A stretch of 64,000 bases of DNA from Nonomuraea ceibae. Lineage in GTDB: Bacteria > Actinomycetota > Actinomycetes > Streptosporangiales > Streptosporangiaceae. The notes beneath the pieces were generated by a model, which searched no databases, was not told the DNA's origin, and worked only from the letters and a program-made list of their open reading frames with translations. Shown here one piece after another: positions 49,717 through 60,028 of the stretch. The stretch spans positions 267,152-331,151 of the forward strand of contig NZ_JAHKRO010000001.1 of assembly GCF_019396325.1 (NCBI RefSeq), read 5' to 3'. How positions within the stretch are numbered: the first letter of the stretch is position 1; each line of letters starts with the position of its first letter. The translations under genes and the position numbers were made by a program.

Positions 49717-50119
49717 CTCGGCTCCCCGCCGGCAGCTCCTCCGGTGAGGCGATCTCCTTCAGTCCCTTGAGCGATCTGGCGGTCCGCTTCATGCCGGCCA
49801 GGCCCTTGAGCCGGCGCACCCCGATGAACACCAGCAGCCCCGCCACGAGCAGGTAGAACACGGTCACGATGAGGAACGCCGCCCACTTGGGCAGCCACTG
49901 CTCCAGCACGTAGGCGATCGTGAACGAGGCGAGGATCAGGCACAGGTGTGCCATGAACGCGGCGGCCGCGAACAGCCCGCCCGCCATGCCCACCCGCTTG
50001 GCGTCGAACCGGAACTCGGCCTTGGCCAGCTCGATCTCGGATCGGACCAGGGTCGAGATGTGGTTGCTCGCCTGGGCGACCAGCGAGCCCAGGGATTCTT
50101 CCTCGGGAGTCTGCGGCAT
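49706..50119 (-). CDS. Phage-holin-superfamily membrane protein
   Basis: 137 residues: an N-terminal amphipathic helix (LGSLVAQASNHISTLVRSEI, ELAKAEFRFDAKRVG), then two membrane helices (GLFAAAAFMAHLCLILASFT and FLIVTVFYLLVAGLLVFIGV). This is the pattern of the actinobacterial holin-like family (PF07332). These are housekeeping membrane proteins, not lysis genes, so no prophage is implied. It is the first gene of the hydrolase and DUF309 operon. Confidence 0.88.
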   Translation of the reverse strand: MPQTPEEESLGSLVAQASNHISTLVRSEIELAKAEFRFDAKRVGMAGGLFAAAAFMAHLCLILASFTIAYVLEQWLPKWAAFLIVTVFYLLVAGLLVFIGVRRLKGLAGMKRTARSLKGLKEIASPEELPAGSRDGT

Positions 50120-50150
50120 GAACGTCTCCTATCGAGGCCTGGTGGCCGTG

Positions 50151-51359
50151 TCAATCATCATCCAGTGCGCTGCGGCGCTCGCGCACCCGGGTGTGCAGCA
50201 GCACCGCTGCCAGGACGGAGGCGATGACGCTGGCCGCGAGGATCCCGGTGGTCACGGCGGTTGCCCGTTCCTGATCGGCACCATAGGCCAGATCGCCGAT
50301 CAGCAGCGACACCGTGAACCCGATCCCGGCAAGCAACGACACCGCCGCCATGTCCCGCCAGCGCAGCTCCTGCGACAGCCTCGCCAGCCCCAGCCGCACT
50401 GCCAGCCAGGCACCGCCGAACACCCCCAGGAACTTGCCCACCACGAGCCCCGCAATCACTCCCAGAACTACCCGATCGGAGAACATAGCGCCGAGGCTCT
50501 CGGCGTCGAGCTTCACCCCTGCCGACACGAACGCGAACACCGGCACGGCCAGGCCCGCCGAGATCGGCCGGATGTAGTGGTCGGCGGCCTCGGCGGGGGA
50601 GCGCTCCTCGCTGTCGCGGGCGTGCACCCGGGTCAGCAGGCCGAGCGCGACCCCGGCGACGGTCGCGTGCACGCCGCTCTGCTCGACGGCGTACCAGGCG
50701 GCCACGGCCAGCGGCAGGTGGATCCAGGGCGTTCGTACGCCGCGCCGTTGCAGGACGCCGTACACGCCGATCAGCGCCGCTCCGGCCAGCAGCATGGGCA
50801 GGTCGAGGTGGTCGGTGTAGAAGGCCGCGATGATGGTGATCGCGCCGAGGTCGTCCACCACGGCGCAGGTGAGCAGGAACGCACGCAGCGCGGCGGGCAT
50901 GGCGCTGGCCGTGACGGCGAGCACGGCGAGCGCGAAGGCGATGTCGGTGGCTGTGGGAATGGCCCAGCCCCGCCCTGCACCGGGAGCACCCCAGCTCACC
51001 AGCAGGTAGATCGCGGCGGGGACGACCATGCCGGCCACGGCGGCGAGCACGGGCAGCGCGGCCTTGCGCGGGCTGGCCAGCTCGCCGTGGACGAACTCCT
51101 CCTTGACCTCCAGCCCGGCGACGAAGAAGAAGATCGTCAGCAGGCCGTGCTGGGCCCACTTGTAGATCTCCATCCCGGCGATCTCGGTCTTGACCAGGCC
51201 GGTGTAGGAGTCGAGGGAGACGTTGGCCCACACCAGTGCGGCGACCGTGGCGGCCAGCATGACGATGCCGCCCAGCGTCTCGGTGCGGAGCGCCTCGGTC
51301 AGGGTGCGGGCGTAGCGGATGGTGGGTGTGAAAGGCCACATATCGGTGGCACGGCGCAC
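50151..51359 (-). CDS. nhaA: Na+/H+ antiporter NhaA
   Basis: 402 residues with 12 predicted helices: GLLTIFFFVAGLEVKEEFVH, AIPTATDIAFALAVLAVTAS (T-A-T-D-I-A-F-A) and FLLTCAVVDDLGAITIIAAF carrying the two Asp of the ion site. These are all diagnostic. It exchanges external protons for internal sodium. GTG 51359 has gagaggg 8-9 nt upstream. The acs gene ends about 130 bp upstream, past a large palindrome, so nhaA has its own transcript. Confidence 0.95.
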   Translation of the reverse strand: MRRATDMWPFTPTIRYARTLTEALRTETLGGIVMLAATVAALVWANVSLDSYTGLVKTEIAGMEIYKWAQHGLLTIFFFVAGLEVKEEFVHGELASPRKAALPVLAAVAGMVVPAAIYLLVSWGAPGAGRGWAIPTATDIAFALAVLAVTASAMPAALRAFLLTCAVVDDLGAITIIAAFYTDHLDLPMLLAGAALIGVYGVLQRRGVRTPWIHLPLAVAAWYAVEQSGVHATVAGVALGLLTRVHARDSEERSPAEAADHYIRPISAGLAVPVFAFVSAGVKLDAESLGAMFSDRVVLGVIAGLVVGKFLGVFGGAWLAVRLGLARLSQELRWRDMAAVSLLAGIGFTVSLLIGDLAYGADQERATAVTTGILAASVIASVLAAVLLHTRVRERRSALDDD

Positions 51360-51447
51360 GTGAAAGCCCTCTCGAAGGTCAGGTCAGGGGGAACGGCTCC
51401 CCATGACGCCGACCCGACTTCCCGGCACACCAGACACCCACCCTACC

Positions 51448-51483
51448 CGGCCACATGTCCCGAAATTTCGGGACATGTGGCCG
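51448..51483. terminator. 36-bp perfect palindrome after acs
   Basis: Every base from 51448 to 51483 mirrors (core tgtcccgaaatttcgggaca). It starts 10 bp past the acs stop on the minus strand. No T-run follows. A terminator role is likely, but the AT-rich centre could also bind a regulator of nhaA. Confidence 0.7.
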
Positions 51484-51492
51484 TACGGGTGA

Positions 51493-53466
<1,974 letters not shown>

Positions 53467-53708
53467 CTCGTGCTCCTTCTATGGCCAGATTGGTTAGGTC
53501 GTGTCCCACTTCACCAGCTCACGCCCACCTACCACAAGAGGTCTAGACAGGTCCGTACCGTCGGATGGATTTTTATCTTCGCGCGTGACAATAGCAACTG
53601 AAACGTTGTCATCTCGAAATCCGTAAATTATGGAACGGGACACGGCCCAGGGTTTATGGGTCCCCCTCTTAGAACGACGCCCGGCGGCCACGGGTAGTGT
53701 CGGGTTCC

Positions 53709-54485
53709 GTGAGTGACCCATTGGCCGTCATCGCGGGGTTCCCCGGCGTGCCCGAAGCCGTCGACGCCGCCCGCCAGGCCGTCGACCGGCTCTACCGCCA
53801 CCGCGTCCTGCGGCGGGCCAGCCCGGCGGTCTCCGCCGAGTCGTCGCTGCGCGGCGCCCGCGCCTCCGCCGCACTCGAAGGCGTCGACGTGCCGCTCGAC
53901 GCCCTGCGCAAGGACGAGGTGCACGACCCCGTCGTCCAGGGCGCGCTGCGCGCCTCCGCAGAGCTCGGCCGCCTCGGCCCCACCTGGCGCACCGCGCCCC
54001 GGCAGGTCCTGGCCCGGCTGCACACCGTCGCCGCCGCCGGCCTCACCTCCGACGACCTCGGCCGCCCGCGCGCCGGCGACGACGCCCCCGACCCGCTCGG
54101 CCTCGGCCCCGCCCCGAGCGCCGCCGCTGCCGTCGCCCGGATGGACAGCCTCTTCGACCTGCTCGCCGGCCCCACCAAGGCCCCCGCGCTGGTGCTCGCC
54201 GCCGTCGTGCACGCCGAGCTCGCCGTCCTGCGCCCGTTCGGCTCGGCCGACGGCGTCGTCGCCCGCGCCGCCGAACGACTCACGCTCGTGGAGTACGGGC
54301 TCGACCCGAAATCCCTGGTCGCCGTCGAGGTGGGACACCTGGACCAGCCGTACGCCGAGGCCCTGCGCGCCTACCTGACCGGGACGCAGGAGGGGGTGTC
54401 GCAGTGGATACAGCAGTGTGCCTCCGCGGTCACCCTGGGCGTACGCGAGACGACCGCCGTCTGCGAGGCCATGCAGCGAGGCTGA
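53709..54485 (+). CDS. Fic-fold-like protein with degenerate active site
   Basis: 258 residues, all helical. The central part resembles Fic domains: HAELAVLRPFGSADGVVARA aligns to the HPFxxGNGRxxR loop, but the first His is Arg, and the loop has SADGVVAR, so AMP transfer is unlikely. An SSLRGARASAALEGVDVPLD helix resembles the Fic inhibitory (S/T)xxxE(G/N) helix. Similar proteins accompany acs in actinomycetes. GTG 53709 is preferred; another in-frame GTG is at 53697. A hairpin follows. Confidence 0.7.
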   Translation: MSDPLAVIAGFPGVPEAVDAARQAVDRLYRHRVLRRASPAVSAESSLRGARASAALEGVDVPLDALRKDEVHDPVVQGALRASAELGRLGPTWRTAPRQVLARLHTVAAAGLTSDDLGRPRAGDDAPDPLGLGPAPSAAAAVARMDSLFDLLAGPTKAPALVLAAVVHAELAVLRPFGSADGVVARAAERLTLVEYGLDPKSLVAVEVGHLDQPYAEALRAYLTGTQEGVSQWIQQCASAVTLGVRETTAVCEAMQRG

Positions 54486-54492
54486 CATAGCT

Positions 54493-54520
54493 GACGGCGT
54501 CCCAGTCATGAGACGCCGTC
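54493..54520 (+). terminator. Hairpin after the Fic-like gene
   Basis: Nine-base perfect arms GACGGCGTC / GACGCCGTC with a 10-base loop, starting 8 bp after the stop. Confidence 0.7.
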
Positions 54521-55537
54521 TGCCGTGCATCACACCGGGTTACCAAGCGTGCACCTGAAATCGTCGGATCGGGTCAAGCCCGTCTCGACACGCCTCCCGC
54601 GGCTGGTCGCGCGTGGGTGCCCGGCTGATGCACCCGGACAAGTGGTCCGTGACACCTTTGTACGTCGGATCCGCCCTGATGGGAAGCCCTCGGTCCAAGA
54701 CCTTTACCCGGACCTGAGGCGCCCGGGGCCCCCGCGCCGGTCATCCCGCCTCGACCGTCCGGTTACCAAGCCGTGACGATCACTCTGAGTGATCTCCTTT
54801 ATGTGATCGTTATGTCGTGGCGAAAAAACTTGGCGAAAATGCGAGATTGCTCCTCGACGAAACTCGAGTCCATCGGGCAGCATACGGTGGTATCACCAGA
54901 AACTTGCTCGGCTGTGCACGGGATTGGTTTCCAATGCCTTGCCATGCTCTGGTCAAGTGATGAAAGCTTTCTTCTGAAACGGGCCCGGCTCTACCCCCCC
55001 GGAGCCGGACCGGTACGGCGACCCCCGCTCTCCCCCCCCGGCGGGGGTCGCCTCTTTTCCTCCCCATCCCCGCCCGGTCGGCGCGCTGTCATCCCGACCT
55101 GTGCACGCCGCGACCGTGGCCATCCCCAGCCTGTGCACCGGTGCGGCCTGTCGCCATCGGCCCGCTGGGCGCCCAGCCCGCCGAGGGTCCCCCCGTCCGC
55201 CCGCCGCGCTGTCACGCCCGGCCTCCCGTCACGTCGTCGCGCCCGGCTCGCTCGACCCGCCTGTCGCGCCCGGCCCGTCCGGGCCGCTCGGCCCCGCCCG
55301 GCAGCTCGGCCCGTCCGCAGCGCCCGGCTTGCCCGTCGCGCCCGGCTCGCCGGTCGTCCTCGGCCAGCCAGCCATCCCCAGCCCCCGGCTACCCCCAGCC
55401 CCCGGCTACCCCCAGCTGCTGGTTATCCCCAGGCTGTGCACCGTCGTCGCCCGTTATCCCCAGAACCGCGTTCGCCTCCGCGCGGCCACCCCCGCCGGGC
55501 GCAAGGTGGGTCCTCCCCGAACCGACAGGGAGGCCCG
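54521..55537. other. 1-kb non-coding stretch before the tad locus
   Basis: I find no convincing gene. From 54780 to 54980 the DNA is AT-richer than its surroundings, which suits a promoter region. A strong hairpin follows at 55017-55052. Then come GC-rich imperfect repeats (cgcgcccggctcg-like) and a cluster of TATCCCCAG and CTGTGCAC boxes at 55098-55463. Frames running through it are proline/arginine-rich and lack family signs. Confidence 0.6.
55017..55052 (+). terminator. Strong hairpin with T-rich tail
   Basis: Twelve-base arms GGCGACCCCCGC / GCGGGGGTCGCC and a C-rich loop are followed by tcttttcctcc. No gene stops just before it, so it ends either an unannotated transcript from about 54800-55000 or acts as a leader attenuator for ssd. 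Confidence 0.65.
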
Positions 55538-56599
55538 ATGCCCCGCCCACTGGTCATCTCCGAAGACCGCGACCTGCTCGACGACCTGGTCCGCATAGCC
55601 GCCGCAGCCGGCGCCCAGCTCGACGTCGCCCACGTCCCGTCCCACGCTCGCCCGTTCTGGAGCCAGGCCCCGCTCGTGGTCATCGGCGCCGACCTCGCCG
55701 AAGCCGTGGCCGCCGCCTCACCCCCGGCCCGCGACCAGGTCCTCCTCGTCACCCGCGACCCGGACGACCCCGACACCTGGCGGCGCTGCGTAGCCGCCGG
55801 AGCCCAGGCCGTCGTCGCCCTCCCCGCCGACGAGCGCCACCTGGTCGACCGGTTCGCCGACGCGATGGAGCCCGAGCCTCGCGCCGGCGCCGTCGTGTCG
55901 CTGATCGGCGGCAGGGGCGGCGCGGGCACCAGCGTCCTGGCCGCCTGCCTGGCCCTGCGCGCCTCCCACGACCACCTGCGCACCCTGCTCGTCGATGCCG
56001 ACCCGCTGGGCGGCGGCCTCGACGCGGTCCTCGGCCAGGAGGAGACCCCGGGAGCCCGCTGGGCCGACCTCGTCGCCCGGCAGGGCCGCATCAGCCCCCG
56101 CGCCCTGCGCGCCGCGCTGCCCGCCTTCGGCGACCTGGCCGTGCTCTCGTTCCACCGGGGCGAGATCCGCCCCATCCCGGCCGAAGCCATGCGCTCGGTC
56201 CTCGAAGCCGGACGCCGCGGCTTCGACCTCGTGGTCGTCGACCTCCCGCGCCACCTCGACCCGTCCGCCGTGGAAGCCCTCGGCAGATCCGATCGCACCC
56301 TCCTGCTGACCCCCGCCGACGTACGCGGCATCCTGGCCGCCGCCCAGGTGCTCGGCCAGACCCGTCGCCACACGGCCGACATCCGCGCCGTCATCCGCCC
56401 CGGCGTGGTCGACGACGCCACGGCCACCGCCTCCCTCGGCATCCCCCTGGCCGGCCGCCTGCCCGACCAGCCCCGCCTGACCACCACCCTCAACCGCGGC
56501 GAACTCCCCAAACTCGGCCCCCGCACCGCCCTGGGCACCCTCTGCACAGCCCTCCTCCACGACCTGCCCCCGACCCCCAGGAACGAGGACGCCGCATGA
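55538..56599 (+). CDS. ssd: Septum-site-determining/CpaE-like ATPase Ssd
   Basis: 353 residues: a receiver-like N-terminal half (residues 1-115) and a MinD/ParA-type ATPase half. The P-loop region reads SLIGGRGGAGTSVLAACLAL, with the signature Lys residues of KGGxGKT missing, as in mycobacterial Ssd by memory. LRTLLVDADPLGGGLDAVLG and FDLVVVDLPRHLDPSAVEAL complete the fold. It probably places the tad machine (a TadZ role) or acts in division. ATG 55538 has aggg upstream; longer frames run into non-coding repeats. ATGA overlap with tadA. Confidence 0.88.
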   Translation: MPRPLVISEDRDLLDDLVRIAAAAGAQLDVAHVPSHARPFWSQAPLVVIGADLAEAVAAASPPARDQVLLVTRDPDDPDTWRRCVAAGAQAVVALPADERHLVDRFADAMEPEPRAGAVVSLIGGRGGAGTSVLAACLALRASHDHLRTLLVDADPLGGGLDAVLGQEETPGARWADLVARQGRISPRALRAALPAFGDLAVLSFHRGEIRPIPAEAMRSVLEAGRRGFDLVVVDLPRHLDPSAVEALGRSDRTLLLTPADVRGILAAAQVLGQTRRHTADIRAVIRPGVVDDATATASLGIPLAGRLPDQPRLTTTLNRGELPKLGPRTALGTLCTALLHDLPPTPRNEDAA

Positions 56600-57945
56600 C
56601 TCCGGCCACGCCCCCCGACAAACCCCGCGATCTGCCCCGCGCGGTGACCAGCGACGTGCCCCGCACCACCTCCCGGGAAATGCCCCGCGCGGTGACCAGC
56701 GACATACCCCGCACCGCCTCCCGGGAGCTGCCTCACGCCGTCTCCCGGGACATGCCCCGCACCTCCTCCGGAGACGCCCGCGACCTGCCCCGCGCCGTCT
56801 CTCCCGACCTCGTCGAAGCCGTCCGGGTCCGCCTCGCCCGCGCCGGCGTGGAACCAACCGCCGCCCAGGTGGCCGTCGCCCTACGCGCCGAGAAGTCCGT
56901 CTACGGTGACGCCGAAATCCTCGCCGTCGCCCGCGCCCTGTGCGCCGACCTCATCGGCGCAGGCCCCCTGGAGCCCCTCCTGACCGAGCCCGACGTGACG
57001 GACGTCCTGGTCAACGGCCCCCGCGAGGTCTGGGTCGACGACGGCAAAGGCCTGCGCCTCACCTCGGTCACGTTCACCGACGACGGCGCCGTCCGCAGGC
57101 TCGCCCAGCGCCTCGCCGCCGCCGCGGGCCGCCGCCTGGACGACGCCTCACCGTACGTCGACGCCCGCCTGACCGGCGGCGTACGCCTGCACGCCGTCCT
57201 CCCGCCGATTGCCTCCGGCGGCACCAGCATTTCCCTACGGCTGCCGCCCCGCCGCACCTTCACCCTCGACGACCTGGTGTCGGCCGGCACGATCACCCCC
57301 GAGGCCGTCCCCCTGCTCACCACCTTGGTGTCGACCAGACGCGCCTTCCTCGTCACCGGCGGCACCGGCACCGGCAAGACCACCCTCCTGTCCGCCCTCC
57401 TCTCCCTGGCCGACCCCGGCGAACGCCTCCTCCTCGTCGAAGACTCGGCCGAGCTCCGCCCCCTTCACCCGCACGTGCTGCGCCTCGAATCCAGACCGGC
57501 CAACCTCGAAGGCGCCGGCGGTGTCGGCCTGCGCGACCTCGTCCGCCAGGCCCTCCGCATGCGCCCCGACCGCCTGGTTGTAGGAGAGGTACGGGGTGCC
57601 GAAGTCGTCGACCTGCTGGCCGCCCTCAACACCGGCCACGAGGGCGGCTGCGGCACCCTCCACGCCAACAGAGCGGCCGACGTCCCACCCCGGCTCGAAG
57701 CGCTCGGCTGCGCGGCGGGCCTCACCCGGGAAGCCGTACACAGCCAACTGGCCGCGGCCCTCGACGTCGTCATCCACCTCACCCGCGGCCGAGGCGGCGG
57801 CAAACGCCGCGTCTCGGAAATCTGCCTGCTGTCCAGGTCCCCGAACGGCCTGGTCGAAGCCATCCCTGCAGTGACCTTCACCCCCGACGGCCGCCCTCAC
57901 CCAGGCCCCGGCTACCCCGCCCTGAGCACCCCACCATCCACATGA
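56596..57945 (+). CDS. tadA: TadA/CpaF-family secretion ATPase
   Basis: 449 residues. The ATPase has Walker A TGGTGTGKTTLLSALL, an Asp box LLLVEDSAELRP, Walker B RPDRLVVGEVRGAEVVDLLA, and a His box NTGHEGGCGTLHAN. It drives pilin assembly or secretion. The first 65 residues are unusual: six or so imperfect copies of a (R/E)xPRAV(T/S)xD(V/I)PRT unit, rich in Arg/Pro and probably disordered. The start overlaps the ssd stop, and the stop overlaps the start of the next ORF, so the locus is tightly coupled. Confidence 0.93.
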   Translation: MTPATPPDKPRDLPRAVTSDVPRTTSREMPRAVTSDIPRTASRELPHAVSRDMPRTSSGDARDLPRAVSPDLVEAVRVRLARAGVEPTAAQVAVALRAEKSVYGDAEILAVARALCADLIGAGPLEPLLTEPDVTDVLVNGPREVWVDDGKGLRLTSVTFTDDGAVRRLAQRLAAAAGRRLDDASPYVDARLTGGVRLHAVLPPIASGGTSISLRLPPRRTFTLDDLVSAGTITPEAVPLLTTLVSTRRAFLVTGGTGTGKTTLLSALLSLADPGERLLLVEDSAELRPLHPHVLRLESRPANLEGAGGVGLRDLVRQALRMRPDRLVVGEVRGAEVVDLLAALNTGHEGGCGTLHANRAADVPPRLEALGCAAGLTREAVHSQLAAALDVVIHLTRGRGGGKRRVSEICLLSRSPNGLVEAIPAVTFTPDGRPHPGPGYPALSTPPST

Positions 57946-58337
57946 CCCCCCACCCTCCAACCAGAACCAGAAACGGCCTCCCAACAGGCACCGGCCCCAG
58001 AACCGGCGACACGGCTGGCACCGGCTCCAGGACGGGCCGCGGAGCAGGCGCCGGCCCCAGGACCGGCCTCTCAACCGGAACCGGCACCAGGACCGGCGCA
58101 GGGATGACCGGCATGCCGCCCTCCAAGGCAACCCCCGCAAGCAGCGCGCCCATGATCGAAGCGCCGACCTCCCCCTCCCCGTCCACCGCCGGTGCGCCCG
58201 CGTCCGAGGACAGCACCCCCGGCTGCAACACCGCGCCGCGCATCGCCGCAAGCGAACCCATCGCCGCCTGCGCATCCGTCTCCGCCTATGAACCCGCCTA
58301 TGAACCCGCCGAAGCCGCGCTCGGGAGATCGCGATGA
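57942..58337 (+). CDS. Disordered Gly/Thr/Arg-repeat ORF between tadA and tadB
   Basis: 131 residues, not a family I recognise. It opens ATG 57942 inside the tadA stop (ATGA) and ends at 58337 overlapping the tadB start (ATGA), so it is coupled on both sides. Residues 8-60 are repeats of TGTGxRTG type (GTGPRTG, GTGSRTG, GAGPRTG, GTGTRTG). The rest is Ala/Pro/Ser-rich with YEPAYEPAEAA at the end. Third positions are G/C as in real genes. It has no signal peptide. It could be a flexible linker protein of the pilus machine, or low-complexity DNA without function. Confidence 0.5.
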   Translation: MTPHPPTRTRNGLPTGTGPRTGDTAGTGSRTGRGAGAGPRTGLSTGTGTRTGAGMTGMPPSKATPASSAPMIEAPTSPSPSTAGAPASEDSTPGCNTAPRIAASEPIAACASVSAYEPAYEPAEAALGRSR

Positions 58338-59044
58338 CGGCCGCTCTGGTGGCGGCGTCCCTGATAGCCACGGCCGTCTGGCTGTGGACCGGCCCCGACG
58401 TCGCCACCCTCCGCCTGACCAGGCTCACCGCCCCACAGACGAACGCCGGGCGACCACCGCTCGGCCAACTCCTGCGCCGCACCAGCCAAGCCCGCCGCGC
58501 CGACGCCTGGCGGCGCGCCTCCATAGAGCTCTGCCATGCCCTCTCCGCCGAGCTGTCGGCCGGCCGTACCCCCGGTGAGGCCCTGACCCGAGCCATCAAC
58601 GCGGTCGACCTCCCCGACCCCGAGCCCTTCCGCCCGGTTCTCGCCGCCGCGAGAGACGGCGGCGACGTATCGGCGGCCCTGTTGTCAGCAGCCCCCGCCC
58701 AGGGCGGTGAGGGCCTGCGCCGCCTGGCCGCCTGCTGGGACGTCAGCATCACCGTGGGCGCCGGCCTGACCGCCCTCGTCGAACGCGTCGCCGCCACCCT
58801 GCGCACCGCCCAAGCCCACCGTCAGGACGTGGCGGCCCAACTCGCCGGCCCCCGCGCCACGGCCAGAATGCTGGCAGGCCTCCCCGCCCTGGGCCTCCTC
58901 ATGGGCGTTGCCCTGGGCATGCACCCCCTCGATTTCCTCCTCGGCGGCATCCCCGGCCTGCTCTGCCTGGCAGCCGGCATCGCCCTGGACGCCTGCGGCC
59001 TGTGGTGGACCCACCGCATGGCCACCCGAGCAGCCGACTCCTGA
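58334..59044 (+). CDS. tadB: TadB-like type II secretion F protein
   Basis: 236 residues: a first membrane helix (ALVAASLIATAVWLW), a T2SSF domain (ELCHALSAELSAGRTPGEAL, WDVSITVGAGLTALVERVAA), and two membrane helices (LAGLPALGLLMGVALGMHPL, GIPGLLCLAAGIALDACGLW). This is the platform membrane protein that TadA acts on. The actinobacterial form is shorter than proteobacterial TadB. The start at 58334 overlaps the preceding ORF. Confidence 0.9.
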   Translation: MTAALVAASLIATAVWLWTGPDVATLRLTRLTAPQTNAGRPPLGQLLRRTSQARRADAWRRASIELCHALSAELSAGRTPGEALTRAINAVDLPDPEPFRPVLAAARDGGDVSAALLSAAPAQGGEGLRRLAACWDVSITVGAGLTALVERVAATLRTAQAHRQDVAAQLAGPRATARMLAGLPALGLLMGVALGMHPLDFLLGGIPGLLCLAAGIALDACGLWWTHRMATRAADS

Positions 59045-59066
59045 GCCCGACACAGTGAGGACGTAG

Positions 59067-59849
59067 ATGCTGGAGCTCCTCGCCGCCTGCTGCGCCGCCT
59101 CAGCCGCCTGGCTGTGGACCGCACCAACGACCACCGCTCAACGCCTGGCCACCCTCCTCCCCGAACCCGCCAACCCCCACCAAGCCCACCCACCCCCGGA
59201 CGAGCCCCCAACCCCTTCCTGGCTGACCCCCACCCTCCCCAAACGCCCCCTGACCGGCCGCACCCTCACCTCCGCAGCCTGCCTGGGTCTGCTCACAGCC
59301 CTGCTGGTCGGCGGCATCCCAGGCATCCTGACGGCAGCGCTCGTCACCCCGGTGGCCGCCGCCGTACTCCACCGAAAGGAACCCCAAGAGCTCCAACGAG
59401 ACCGCCACCGCATAGCCATCGACCTGCCGTTCGCGGCCGACCTCATGGCGTCGTGCCTGCTCGCGGGTCAACCGGTCAGCGCCGCCACGGAGATCGCCGC
59501 CACCGCGATAGGCGGCCCACTGGGAGACCGCCTGACCTGGCTGAGCGTTCAGCTGCGCCTCGGCGCAGACCCCGAACCCACCTGGGCCTTCCTCGCCCGC
59601 GATCCGGCCACGGCGCAACTCTCCAGGGCGATGAGCCGAGCCGCCCAGAGCGGCGCCCCGGTGGCCGACGTACTGACCCGCCTCGCCGACGACGCCCGCG
59701 AATCATCCCGAGCCGCCTCGGTGGCCGCGGCCCGCAGGGTCGGCGTCAAGGCAGTGGCGCCCCTGGGCCTCTGCTTCCTACCGGCCTTCGTCCTGCTGGG
59801 CATCATCCCCGTCGTGGCCGGCCTCGCGACCAGCATCGTCCTCCCCTGA
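59067..59849 (+). CDS. tadC: TadC-like type II secretion F protein
   Basis: 260 residues: an N-terminal helix, a Pro-rich linker, two helices (LTSAACLGLLTALLVGGIPG, ILTAALVTPVAAAVLH), a T2SSF domain (LPFAADLMASCLLAGQPVSA, DVLTRLADDARESSRAASVA) and a C-terminal helix (LGLCFLPAFVLLGIIPVVAG). It pairs with TadB in the membrane platform. It starts 22 nt after tadB with gtgagg upstream. The operon is interrupted here by the reversed DUF1707 gene. Confidence 0.9.
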   Translation: MLELLAACCAASAAWLWTAPTTTAQRLATLLPEPANPHQAHPPPDEPPTPSWLTPTLPKRPLTGRTLTSAACLGLLTALLVGGIPGILTAALVTPVAAAVLHRKEPQELQRDRHRIAIDLPFAADLMASCLLAGQPVSAATEIAATAIGGPLGDRLTWLSVQLRLGADPEPTWAFLARDPATAQLSRAMSRAAQSGAPVADVLTRLADDARESSRAASVAAARRVGVKAVAPLGLCFLPAFVLLGIIPVVAGLATSIVLP

Positions 59850-60028
59850 TGACCCAGCACACGACAACCACCGGCATCCCCACAGTCCGTCGCTCTTGCG
59901 CCACCCGGCGATGGGGCGGTCCGAAGCCGTGGCAGCGGGCATGAGCCAGGCGTGCAACGGGTGGCCCCGCCACGGTCGGCGTACATTCCGACCTGTTGGC
60001 CGGAGGTTTCGACGCCAGGACGGAAGGA

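Noticed and set aside
49706..50119. Prophage remnant suggested by a holin-like gene
   Set aside because: The family is a common chromosomal membrane protein in actinobacteria, and no other phage gene is near.
54640..54670. Sixth ECF41-like site (TGTCACG on the minus strand)
   Set aside because: No GTC box at 16-17 bases and no gene downstream in that direction.
54773..55537. Upstream in-frame extension of ssd (255 codons)
   Set aside because: Pro/Arg/Ala-rich translation of GC-rich repeats, containing a terminator-like hairpin; the ssd homology begins at 55538.
57942..58110. CRISPR array or tandem-repeat locus in the RTG repeat DNA
   Set aside because: Repeats are imperfect 12-24 bp units without regular spacers and stay in one reading frame.
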